From assembly GCF_021462225.1 (NCBI RefSeq), contig NC_061812.1, positions 51,639,848 to 51,703,847 on the forward strand: a DNA stretch of 64,000 bases, given 5' to 3'. How positions within the stretch are numbered: position 1 is the first letter of the stretch; each line of letters opens with the position of its first letter. Positions 41,541-51,810 of the stretch are shown piece by piece. The stretch comes from Girardinichthys multiradiatus (Eukaryota > Chordata > Actinopteri > Cyprinodontiformes > Goodeidae). The translations under genes and the position numbers were made by a program. The notes under the pieces are model-generated. The model was not told where the DNA came from. It saw only the letters and a list, made by a program, of their open reading frames with translations, and did not search any database.

Positions 41541-44500
41541 TGAAACTTGAGAAAACACAGTGGACAGGTTTTGACAGTAAAACAACATCCTATCTTCACA
41601 CAAAGATGTAGAAAAAAAATTGATCTTGGAAATATCTCCATGTTACTTTATTCTGACATTCCCCCTTTTGGCGCAGGATCCAACCCATGCGACAATCCAG
41701 CAAAAGGTTTAAACAAGAAAGTTCTAGTAACCAAGATCACATTAGATAGAACCAAAGAAATGAATTCTGACATAACTACGTGCCACTATGAATTTAACAA
41801 AAGCTGCATAAAGAAAATCCAGATGTTTTTAACTGTAACTCAGTTCCATTAACAACAAAACACAAACTTCAGTCGTCGTACAGTTCATCAATATTTCACT
41901 TAGAAATAAGTCACATATCATCCTGATGTGTCTTGTATAAAGATGAGTATTAGATTAATGGACATCTAATGTAATTCAGATGCATAAACCCTACAAATTG
42001 AATCTAATAAATAATTCCCACCAAGTATGAAATCATAACTCTGATTCTTTATCAGAAATATATTCCTTGCTTTTGGCATATCTTGAACTGTCAGTTAGCT
42101 TAATGGCACGAGGGAAAACTTTCAATCTAATAAATCACCAATGATTCTGCATGCAAAACTAATTCTTCAAACTAGTTTAAACTATTTCATTAAACTTTTA
42201 ATAGTAAAACTCTTAAATCTAAAAGTCATCCTACATCCAAAAAAACATGTTATTAAGGCAACAATCACTACAAGCATTTTGATTCTATTGTCTCTTAAAC
42301 AATGTTAAAACTCAGGAAGGGAGGTGCTGAGCGTTTCCATGACAGCAAAGGCATGAACCAACCTGGTAGGTGGGCGGAGTCAGGCAGAACTAACCTTTGA
42401 TTGACAGCCTCAGAAACAAGCTGCTTCTTAACTCTCCTGAAAACTCAAAAGTTTAATCAATCTGGGATTTAGAAACATTATTCTAAACATGGATTATTGT
42501 TTCATGCAACATATAAACAAACATTAATTCCAACAAACAAAGACAAAACATCAAAAACAAACAAATGGCCAAATTTGAAGCTTCAGGAATTCAAAGAAAT
42601 TTTTAACAATCTCTTTTCAGAATATGTTTTCTCAGTTATATCTTTTAATGCTGTAATTGATCAATTTTGTCATGACAATCTTCAGGATCCTTTTTTAAAA
42701 ATGAGTGCACATAGTCCAAAAAATCTCAAAGTATTTAGAAGCACAGCAACAGTTTTCTCTTAAATGAATCCAAATTCACTGATGCTGAAACCTTTTGCTA
42801 ATTCTTTGTACTGTAACTCTATAATAATAACTACAATCCTGAGAGTTATTGTTATAGTTCTCTTTTTGTTTGGCTCAATTTGATCGCAGCTGTATTGCAG
42901 AATTTCAGGTTAAATTCAATTCAAATTCAAAGATACTTTATTGATCCCCGAGGGGAAATTAGAAAAGTCAGCGTTGACATTTTTATGGTATACCCAAACT
43001 AAACAAAACTGCAGTGTTTGACTTAATCAGAAATTAAGATAAGAAGCTTGTCTCCAAACTGGGCTTTTTCCCACAAAGTGTTTCAAAAAAGAACAAACAT
43101 CATTTTCTTTAATTTGGGCTATTCAAATTTTGAGAGTTGGGGAAAACTTATTACTAGAACCCCTCTTTAACAATCCAAATGCTGATAAATGTTCCAATAT
43201 TTTATCTCTTAGTAATCTGAAATCACCTTGTGTACCTTTCTACTCCTATGTATTCTTTTAAACTTTAAACCCTAAGAAATCAAACAAGGAGACTGGAGTT
43301 TGAGCCGACCATCCTCTTTAGTGTTAAGAGAGCCTTTATTTCTTTTCTTTTCCTAAAATGAAGGATTTTACTTATCTTGATTCTGTTATAAAAATCCTAA
43401 CCTTGGTTCCAAAACTAAACTCTTCAACCCCAATCTGTGTTCCCCAGAGTAGAAATGTTGAGTATTATTGCATTTCAAAGCCACCAAATGACTGGAACTC
43501 ATCATTGGCTTAGATATATTTTAATAGGTAATCGGTTTACCTTTAATTAAATATTATGATTTTATGGACCCAAAATCTATGGCTTACGGGCTTCAGGAGT
43601 CCAGGAACCACAAGTTGAGTACTACTGCATTGAACAATGGTGTTAACTTTCTGCAGAGATTGAAGGATTGGCTAAATATATTATTTCTGCTTGGACAATA
43701 ATCAGATTTAAAATCACTAGTTCACAGCTCCTAATTTACCTCAGATCATATTTGCTTCTAACACAGTTCATAAGAAGCTTCAGACAAACATTATGCTAAA
43801 AAGCCAAAAAAAAAACAAAAACCAGATCTGTTTTAAAATAAAGAAAAGCATGCTTAAAAAACTTGGTAGGTGGTGGAAAATAACTCCACGGTTCTGAAGG
43901 CCTTTTCTATGCAGAGTCTTTTATGGAACATAAGATTAGTTTAATTTTTTTGTGTGGTACCACTGTCCAATCAGATTCTTTCTAAATAACCCCATTTTTC
44001 ATTCTCATTTTAAAGGTTTGTTTTACCAAGGGAAATGTGTTTAACAAAACCAATTACTCTCAAAGTTTTAAAGTTTTTAGCTGGTGATATCTTAGAAAAC
44101 AACAAGTGTTTTAATATTTCTATGCAACACAGAACTGATCAGGTGTCCTTTCCTTCTCCAAAGGGAGAAAAAAGGAAACTGCAGAACCAAACCTTTCATA
44201 GTTTTTGTCAGGACCTGATATAAGGTACAGTGTAAATCAACACGCTGCATGAATCAGAAGAGGGAAGAAAAACCTAATATAACCTCTTCCCAGCAGCTGC
44301 TGTGAAAAACAATGAATTTGTACTTTCCATAAGAGTAAGTTAGCACTTGCGGACAAAAAATGCACCAAACTGTAAGTATTGTGTCAGAGACTGTATGAAG
44401 ACCATCTGCAGTAGAACTAAGCCTGTTTTAAGGACATCTCTACCCATTAGATTTATGGAATACAAATTCTGACAACAGAAAATAATATCTGAAGGAGAAA

Positions 44501-45780
44501 CCCATCAGGTTTCACGCATGCAGTGGGTTTTAAAAAAATGCTCCTTCATAAGATCTGTCCTGAGAATAACATAGAAACACTTGGTTACTGCTGAGTTTTG
44601 GAGATGTTGTAACTTCCTCTGCTTTTAATAACTTTTAATAACTAGAATAATTGACCCTAAATATTCCACGACGAAAGGGAACTTGTTTCTCTAAAAGAAT
44701 TAACTGGAAAGTATCAAATGAGTTAAGTTATCACCCTTTTAAAGATACTTTTCTAACCCTAAAATAATATTTTAACCCGCTATATCTGTCAACATCAAGC
44801 AAACGTCACATGAGCAGCGGTTAATAAGCGTTCTTCATTGCAGAAAATAGGAAAAGATTTATGCAAATGTGTGTGTGTTTGTACGTTACTCCCATCAGTT
44901 TCTAAATCGCTCCAGAGTCAGACTGTCATGGCACACAGTCCTCTATCAGTCCAAAAAACAACCAGGCCCTTACCAGGTCTGTTGGTGAGAAATTGAATCA
45001 TTCTTTGTCCACTTTAACTTCTCCAGGAGGGAGAAAGAAGAAACTTTGCTCCGGTTTCTCTTCTGCCCGCATAAGATGCTTTCAATATAAATCCAGTGTA
45101 TCGCTCTTCTGGCTCTTGCAAACAGCATGGATCGTTGTCCATCTCAGTGGGTCCAGACGTCTTCTGAGTTTCGTTTTTTGTGGAAATTCACACTGCGATT
45201 TGCAACAAGCATGCAGACAGGAAGGCAGATCTCTCTCTTTCAGGCCGTGCTGGAGAAGCGTCTCTGGTGGAGTAGCCATGGAGAAGGGCAGGTTTCTAAA
45301 ATCCAGACTCAAAAACGCAGATGTTGAACTCAAATCCCATATATGTGTGTATTTGTGTGTGAGAGAGGCAAAAGAAAAGTTTAGTATAGGTTCAGATTTT
45401 GCACAAAGAAATATTATCAGTCAGTCAGTCAGTTGTCCTCCTGCCTGTCACTTCCTTTCACAACATGAACTATACTCCTTTCTAAAACAACTTTCTTTTC
45501 GACTCTCTAATGTCCCTTTTCACTTTTTTACCTTCTTTTCCGACTGATCGCAATATTTAAGACAAACGAAACTTCCTTCAGGAAAGTTTAAACTTTTTTT
45601 TTTTACTTATTTACACTTAAACTTCCACACTGTGAAAAACCAAACTTATCTTCCAAATTAAAGCACATTTAACACAATCATCCCCCACTTTGTTGTTGGT
45701 TAATGTGTAATAAAAGTAGGAAGAACAATAATATAGCACTCACACAGTTAATATTTTAACATATTTATGTCCCTTCAGCA
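41541..45780. other. ERV-C interior, AT-rich, no recognised genes
   Basis: About 4.2 kb without a credible frame on either strand; the longest frames are under 190 codons and carry no known motif. A LINE/SINE 3' tail of the kind at 26,584 lies at 42,906-42,965. Confidence 0.55.
42906..42965 (-). repeat. LINE/SINE 3'-tail fragment (GAATT repeats, AATAAAG)
   Basis: The sequence aagatactttattgatcccc next to aattcaattcaaattc is shared with 26,584-26,630. On the minus strand it gives an AATAAA signal followed by GAATT repeats, as at the 3' end of a retroposon. Confidence 0.75.
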
Positions 45781-45840
45781 ATATGTATGGTCGACCTAGC
45801 TCAGTTTATGAGATCTCTTTATTATTTAACACTTAATTTC

Positions 45841-45997
45841 ATTCCCTTCCGGCGGAATGTTACCAACCAAATTATCCAGTTCACTTTACGGCGCCTAGTC
45901 GTCTCTGATCTCCTTGCGGCGAGATCCTACCTAAATGTATCACTATTTCCTTGCGGCGAAATAAAACCTTTCCAATGCAGTCTCCTTTCGGCGAGAC
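45841..45997 (-). ncRNA. Array of about five GNAA-loop hairpins in the ERV-C leader
   Basis: On the minus strand (the RNA sense) five units share the core GCCGNAAG. Four have perfect flanking stems: 45,841-45,858 (ATTCC/GGAAT), 45,907-45,926 (GATCTC/GAGATC), 45,944-45,963 (TATTTC/GAAATA) and 45,980-45,997 (GTCTC/GAGAC). A fifth, degenerate unit near 45,884-45,892 keeps the loop. Stem sequences differ but stay paired, and the loops are GGAA, GCAA, GCAA, GAAA and GTAA, that is GNRA tetraloops closed by C-G. Unit spacing is about 35-39 nt in most cases. The array lies about 300-465 nt downstream of the primer site, where retroviral packaging signals lie. Confidence 0.75.
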
Positions 45998-46304
45998 ACT
46001 ACCAAACGACTTTTAAGTACTTTTCTTCTTTCATTTATATAGCGCTCACTCTTATCTCATGTACTGTATTTTAAAACTGTCTCACCTCTGAGTTGACTTC
46101 TAGGTGACTCTGTCGGATCTCCCGGACCCGCCCGGCATTGAGCAAGACAATAATCCACCGGCCAGATGCGAACGTCACACACCGGGACTTTCAGCCACCA
46201 GGCCTAGATGCGCCTGTACGGCAGCGCTTAACTTGACGTCAGGCTGTCTCCGGAGATCCGTCAGTCACTGCAAAGAAAGATAAAATCAGTTTAGTTCTTA
46301 TAAT

Positions 46305-46322
46305 ATCCGGCTCGAAGGACCA
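46305..46322 (-). other. Primer-binding site of ERV-C, tRNA-Tyr type
   Basis: On the minus strand TGGTCCTTCGAGCCGGAT is complementary at 17 of 18 positions to the 3' end of vertebrate tRNA-Tyr (ending CCGGCTCGAAGGA plus CCA). It lies six bases inside the right (5') LTR. Confidence 0.8.
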
Positions 46323-46328
46323 AATTAA

Positions 46329-46717
46329 TGATAGGTATTAGTTAGTCAACTCAGAGGTAAGGAACGACACAGAGTCAGTTTTACTTGCAAGGGTAGCTGT
46401 GCACTACAGACTACGAAGTATTATCCCCCTCTCTCTTTATTTATACATGCTTGGTCACACAGTTCAAACATCATTCAGAGTGTGTGTGTGTGTGTGTGTA
46501 TGTGTATATGTGTGTGTGTGTGGGGTCAGAAAGGTTAGGGTTCATGTGTCTTGATTTTAGAGAAAGGAGTGAGGATTGGTGCCAGTCCCTAGATGTTGCT
46601 GATAATAGCATAACTCACCCTTCTCTCTTATCTCTTTGTCTATGACATGTGGGGGAAGAAAGCTCTTAGAGCAGACACAAGTGATAAACAATATAAAAAG
46701 TCATAAAAACCCTAACA
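46329..46717 (-). repeat. ERV-C 5' LTR (389 bp)
   Basis: Equal in length to the left LTR, with about 97% identity by eye; it is followed by the gttaa duplication at 46,718-46,722. Confidence 0.92.
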
Positions 46718-47540
46718 GTTAAGAAGGTATTTAAATGTTGAAACACAGTTTCTTTCAATAATCTTACAGTTGAATGGGAGATTTGAGATGGGACTGTAAT
46801 TTTGCAATAGCAACTTGTCCAGATTATTCTTTTTGAACAGTGGTTTGGTATTTGCCATTTTTAAGGCCTGGGGGAAAAAATCCTGATAAAGGGATGAGTT
46901 TATTATTTGAATCAAATCAGACGCCATGACATGCAAAGCTTTCTTAAAGAAATTTGTGGTTAAAATATCAAGACAGCGGGTGGAGGAGCTTAGTTGATGT
47001 GTAATTTATGATTTTGTAATTGATTTGGCAGAATTGTGTCATTTTGTCCAATTCATTTTGGTTGGATGCAGCAGAAGTGCTGGACTTAATATTGATCTAC
47101 AGAATACTCTTCTAATCTTTTGAATTTTCTCAGAGAAGAAGTTACCAAATTCATTGCATGCCTTGTTAGAGTGAAGTTCAAATGCTACAGACACACAAGG
47201 GTTTTTTTAAACTGTCAACTGTGGCATTTAAGGCAAGGACATTATTAATCTTTATTTTGATTATTTTAGAAAAGAAAGATTTATTTTCCTGTATCAGTTG
47301 TAAGTTATATCTGTAAAGTCTCTCTTTACAGATGTCATTGGGAATCTTGAGTCCAGTCCAGTCAGTACACATCACCCTGAACACAGTTTCCTTGCACAGT
47401 GGTTTTGTACAGATCCCCTGCTGTGAACTGACCGCACAGTCTCACCACTTCTTCCTGGTCTGCATGGATCATAATTGCACAGCTGCTTGTGGTCTAATCA
47501 GATGTCTGGAGTGGGATTACTGCAGGGGTAATATGCCATG
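46718..47540 (-). pseudogene. CR1/L2-type LINE, RT N-terminal part right of ERV-C
   Basis: On the minus strand it reads IINSSLYQDFFPQALKMANT followed by KPLFKKNNLDKLLLQNYSPI and SNLPFNCKIIER, the N-terminal RT blocks (KPLLKK…[10 protein letters not shown]) of a CR1/L2 LINE. Further up the frame is lost. It joins the pieces at 38,346-39,661, so ERV-C inserted in the RT region of this LINE. Confidence 0.8.
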
Positions 47541-47959
47541 AGGTTTGCACTTTTGACTTGTACAGACGCCTTCTCCTGGCTTTTTGGATGTTGTCCTGGA
47601 GGCCGAGTCAGCGCTCCGCTGCCAAACGAGAGACAGGAATTACAAGCCCCATTTCAGCCAAAGTTTTGAAATCAGGGAACATTTCTCCAATTGAGAAAAG
47701 TCAGCAAGACTCTCTGAATGAGGGGTTTCCTGATTCAGCAAGAACTTCAGATTTTCCATCAACGTTTAAAAAAAAAAAAAGGTCAATAATGGAAAATATT
47801 CGGTTAGCATAAGCTCTGGTTCAGATGCTCTCCACTCAAAATTACTGTTTGTGAGCAATTTTGCAAAGGAGTGTTAAGAGTATAAATTGACGAAAATGAT
47901 CATGAATGCATGCCTCTTTCAAAATATGTATGTAGAAAAAAAAAAAATCATGCAGGACG
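47541..47959. other. Spacer with A-rich runs
   Basis: No gene recognised. Poly(A) runs at about 47,768-47,780 and 47,936-47,948 may be the tails of neighbouring retroposons. Confidence 0.4.
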
Positions 47960-48089
47960 TGTTTTGCGGTGGCTCCGAGGGGTTGTGATTGTTAATTTAT
48001 ATTTTACACCACCTTATTTGTCCTGAGGGCAGTAAACCTGCAGAGTGTGAGTCTTGTGACTTGCTATACTGCTCGTCTTCGTAATACCG

Positions 48090-48950
48090 GTGTGGAATAT
48101 GGGGAAAACCGACTCTAACAGGGCTGCTCGAAGCAGGGCGGACCACGAGGCTGCAGCCGAGCCGGATGTTAACAGTGCACTGCTAGCCCAAATGAAACAG
48201 ATGCTGGATGAAACATGCATTGATCTCATCAGCAGGTTTGAGAACATTGTTTCGAATGTGGTTAAGAGGGAGATTTCAGCAACCTTGTCACCACTAGAGA
48301 CTAAAATTGCTTCATTTGGCACTGCTATTTGAGATCTGGAGCATGCTGCTAGCGATCAGGATAGGAGGCTAACTAGCTTACAGGCCTCAGTTGGCTCACT
48401 AAATGTTCTGGTGGATGCGCTGTCTAAGAAGTGTGAGGACCTGGAGAGCCGCTCCAGATTAAATAACATCCGCTTGGTACGAATACCCGAAGCATCCGAA
48501 GGCTCTCAGCCCACTGAATTTGTGGCCGGTCTGCTGCAAGATTTGCTAGGCCTTGATGCTAAACCTGTCCTTGACCGGGCCCACCGCACATTACGGGCCA
48601 AGCCGGCAGAGGGAGACCTGCCGTGCCCATTTGTTGTCCGTGTCAATCTGTTTCAGGTACGGAATGAGATTTTACGAAAGGCTCGTGAATCATCTCCCTT
48701 ATTCTATGGAGGAAAACAAGTGTTCATTTTTCCTGATTAGACTTCTTCTGTGGCTAAAAAGCGTGCAGCTTTTGTAAAAGTGAAGAAAGAACTCCACTCA
48801 TGCCCCGGGATTAGGTTCGGACTTGTCTGTCCGGCAACATTACGTATTACTTTTCGTGATGGACAAGTCCGCAAATTTGAGGATCCTGCCATTGCTGCGG
48901 TCTTTGTGGAGAAAAACATTAAAAACATGGTGACTCCAGATTCGGTTTGA
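48090..48950 (+). pseudogene. L1-like ORF1 protein
   Basis: A single frame with only two in-frame stops (TGA at 48,330 and TAG at 48,738) spans 286 codons. The N-terminal part is hydrophilic, then comes a coiled coil (LSKKCEDLESRSRLNNIRLV), an RRM-like part (LVRIPEASEG… VVRVNLFQVRNEILRKAR) and the C-terminal domain (FVKVKKELHSCPGIRFGLVC). L1 ORF1 proteins trimerise and bind the LINE RNA. Because the frame is otherwise preserved, decay seems modest. Confidence 0.85.
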
Positions 48951-49636
48951 GAGGTATTAGTGGTTACTCGGACTGGTCAGTATCCTTTCAATTACCACAT
49001 GCCACAATTATAAATATGGACAATTTAAAGCTCATTCTGTTAATATATTTTTGTTATCATAGTTATTTTGTTAATGGTTGTAGTGCTTTCTAAGAAATTT
49101 GTGGCTGCAAATTGTAGCTTATCCTATTTACCTTTTACTTGTGCTTGGTGGTCCGGCTGCTGCCACTTGTCCTTTATGTGCCTTACTGTATATTATAGTT
49201 CTCTATCGTTTTGACAGGTTGACATTTTGTATGATTATTAATATTTGTATAGTGTTTTCCCTATTTCATACATATAACTTTACACTCTTTTTGGTGTCTA
49301 GATTTGCGATTGCTTGGTTTATGTATTTTATTTATTTATTTATTTTTTATTCATTGTTGGATAATTGCAATTGCTTTTGCCCGTGCTTTTTTTTATTTTA
49401 CTAGGTGGTGCACTTTAATAATAAAAAAGAAATGGATAAAAGAAAAAAAAAAAAAGAAATATACTTTTGTTATGGAATATATATCACATTCCCAGGAGAG
49501 TATGTCAGTAGTTTAAGACTGATTTCATTTCTTTTTTTTTGGGAGGGTCTCGCGCATCCCAGTTGGGGGGATGCTTCTGTGAATTGGTTTGTTGTGGGGT
49601 TCATAAAAGGGGTTATGATGTGTATGTGTATGTTTT
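48951..49636 (+). other. L1-like inter-ORF spacer
   Basis: A T-rich region of about 690 bases between ORF1 and the endonuclease, unusually long for an L1. It has only T-rich spurious frames. Confidence 0.5.
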
Positions 49637-50377
49637 ATGGTGTGTTCTTTTTTGTCTTTTTCTTCCTTTTTCTTTCCGGTGACCAGGGTGGCCTTTGTTT
49701 TCATATGTTGTTTTATTCTGATCTGTGGCTGCCTCTCAGTCGACTCCAATTACGGTGACAGGACAAGAAATTGCAAGGGACTCAACAACCCTGTAAAGCG
49801 TAGTACGGTATTGCACCATATTCGAAGACTTGGGGCACATGTCACTTTTTTGCAGGAGACACATCTGAAAAATGCAGATCAAGTGAAGCTTAGACGAGGC
49901 TGGGTTAATCAGGTATATCACTCCTCTTTTAATAGTAAATCTAGAGGCGTGGCCATTCTTATCAGTAAATCTGTTCCCTATTTGCACTCCCAAACTATCT
50001 TTGACTCTTGTGGTAGATATATTATCGTTACTGGTAGCATTGGTAGTATTCCTGTGGCTTTAATTAATATATATGCTCCCAATTGCGACGACGAGTACTT
50101 CTTTAAGCGTCTTTTCCATCTTCTCCCTAACATGTCAACATATCACTTGATATTAGGAGGTGACTTTAACTGCTGGCTCGATCCTCAGTTGGATCGTTCC
50201 TCGTCAAATGTACCCACACCCTCACGTTCGTCAAAAGTAATCAACTCATTTATGGCTGAATACAATGTCTCCGATGCTTGGCGCTATCTTTACCCCTCGC
50301 AGAAGGTGTACTCGTTTTTCTCTCCAGTCCACCACACTTTTACACGAATTGATTTCTTCCTGATTGATAACAGGTAG
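49637..50377 (+). pseudogene. L1-like ORF2, endonuclease
   Basis: From residue about 45 the frame is an AP-type endonuclease: CKGLNNPVKRSTVLHHIRRL, VTFLQETHLKNADQVKLRRG (metal-binding Glu), GVAILISKSVPYL, INIYAPN, LILGGDFNCWLDP (catalytic D-x-N) and HTFTRIDFFLID. A stop at 50,375-50,377 interrupts it; the same frame goes on with the SDHAPV motif (near 50,425) and beyond. The first 40 residues are T-rich spacer and not part of the protein. Confidence 0.88.
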
Positions 50378-51187
50378 CTGTCTTCCCTTTCTGGGTGCAA
50401 ATATGATGCTATAGTTCTATCAGATCATGCCCCAGTTTCGGTAAACATTAAATTTGACTCATATGCGGTAGGGCGACCATTATGGAGGCTAAGAACACGT
50501 TTGTTATTGAATGAGAAATGTGTTGCCTTTATTGCACGACAAATATACTTTTTCCTTGATAATAATAGAGGACCTGAGATATCAGCTTCGTTACTGTGGG
50601 AAACACTCAAGGCCTACATCAGAGGGGAAAGTGTTTCCTATATGAATTATGAAAATAACTTGAGAGGAGAGAAATTGAGCACTTTGATATGTTGCATTTC
50701 TCAAATTGATAGGTTATATGCGATATCACCTCCCCCCGCCTTTGAGTTTGACGTGCTCATGAAACAACGTACGACTGAGTTACTGTTCCAGTCTGGTGCT
50801 CAGTTTTATGAACACGGGGACAAGGCTGGTAAGTTATTGGCTCACCAAATCAGACGAGTGTCATCCTCTCGGCAGATCTCCCAGATTCAAACTACCCATG
50901 GGGTCACAAGCAATCCAATTGAGATAAATGTGGCCTTCAAAGATTTTTACAAGGCATTATACTCTTCGGAAGGTTCTCCTTCTTTGTTCGATTTTGATAA
51001 TTTATTTGCAGAATTGGACATTCCTACAATAGATCAGGAGGTGGCTGATAATCTTGAGAGGCCTCTTACCATCTCTGAACTTACTGAGGCAGTCAAATCC
51101 CTGCAGAGGGGCAAGTGTCCAGGGCCAGACGGGTACCCCTGTGAGTTTATTGGACATTCTGGGACAAGCTCTCTCCTTTGTTGTTAG
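50378..51187 (+). pseudogene. L1-like ORF2, linker and RT start
   Basis: This is the same reading frame as the endonuclease after one stop. It carries the end of the nuclease, the linker (LLFQSGAQFYEHGDKAGKLL) and the entry to the RT (ELTEAVKSLQRGKCPGPDGY). A frameshift near 51,180 moves the reading to the next frame. Confidence 0.85.
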
Positions 51188-51810
51188 AGGTGTATAATGA
51201 GTCCTTGTCTTCAGGGATTTTACCTCAAACTCTTAATCAGGCAGTTATTACTCTTCTTGCTAAAAAGGGCAAAGATCCTCTACTCTGTGCTTCCTATCGG
51301 CCAATAAGTTTGCTCAATGTCGACTTTAAACTGTTAGCGAAAACAATTGCATTACGCCTAGAATCCGTTCTTCCCTCTGTAATTAGACCAGACCAGACTG
51401 GCTTTATACAAAACAGACATTCCTTCTCAAACATAAGACGCCTTTTTAATGTAATATATTGCCCACCCTCTGTCAGTACTTAAGAAGTTGTGATTTCTTT
51501 AGACGCGGAAAAAGCCTTTGAGTGAGTAGAGTGGCCATATTTGTTTTACTCTATTAAGAAATTCGGGTTTGGAAAGAACTTCCTAGATTGGATCAGGCTA
51601 CTCTACTCTGACCCTCATGCCTCAATTAGAACAAATAATATTCAGTCTGACTTCTTTCGCCTCAATCGCTCGACACGCCAAGGGTGTCCACTAAGTCCGT
51701 TATTGTTTGCCTTGGCAATTGAACCCCTTGCAATTGCACTTAGATCAAACTCAGATATTTTAGGTATTAAAAGGAATAGCGTGCAAGTGAAAGTTTGTAT
51801 GTGGATGATT
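51178..51810 (+). pseudogene. L1-like ORF2, RT palm up to the YVDD box
   Basis: It reads VITLLAKKGKDPLLCASYRP and ISLLNVDFKLLAKTIALRLE, then after two stops (51,481 and near 51,522) the DAEKAFE aspartate block, then GFGKNFLDWIRLLYSDPHAS and STRQGCPLSPLLFALAIEPL. The catalytic box is read in the +2 frame at 51,795-51,809 (LYVDD). The Tc1 copy starts directly after it. Confidence 0.87.

Larger units (their letters stand above)
39662..46717 (-). mobile_element. ERV-C: retrovirus-like element with almost no coding capacity
   Basis: Two 389-bp LTRs, a 5-bp duplication, a polypurine tract (40,051-40,060) next to the left LTR and a tRNA-Tyr primer site next to the right LTR define a complete minus-strand element of 7,056 bp. 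The 6.3 kb inside has no gag, protease or RT frame that I can recognise. Only a piece resembling an integrase C-terminal domain (about 41,400-41,530) and a second LTR fragment (40,437-40,713) are visible. The LTRs differ at only about 10 positions, so the loss of coding capacity probably predates insertion. Confidence 0.85.

Noticed and set aside
45418..45435. tcagtcagtcagtcag run as a structured signal
   Set aside because: A short tetranucleotide repeat without pairing partners; not linked to the hairpin array.
44993..45547. 184-codon frame in ERV-C as gag or an accessory gene
   Set aside because: It is on the + strand, opposite to the element, has no gag motif, and overlaps other frames of similar length.
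49099..49758. T-rich frames with many Phe/Leu residues as membrane proteins
   Set aside because: They arise from translating a T-rich LINE spacer; codon content is low-complexity and overlaps on both strands.
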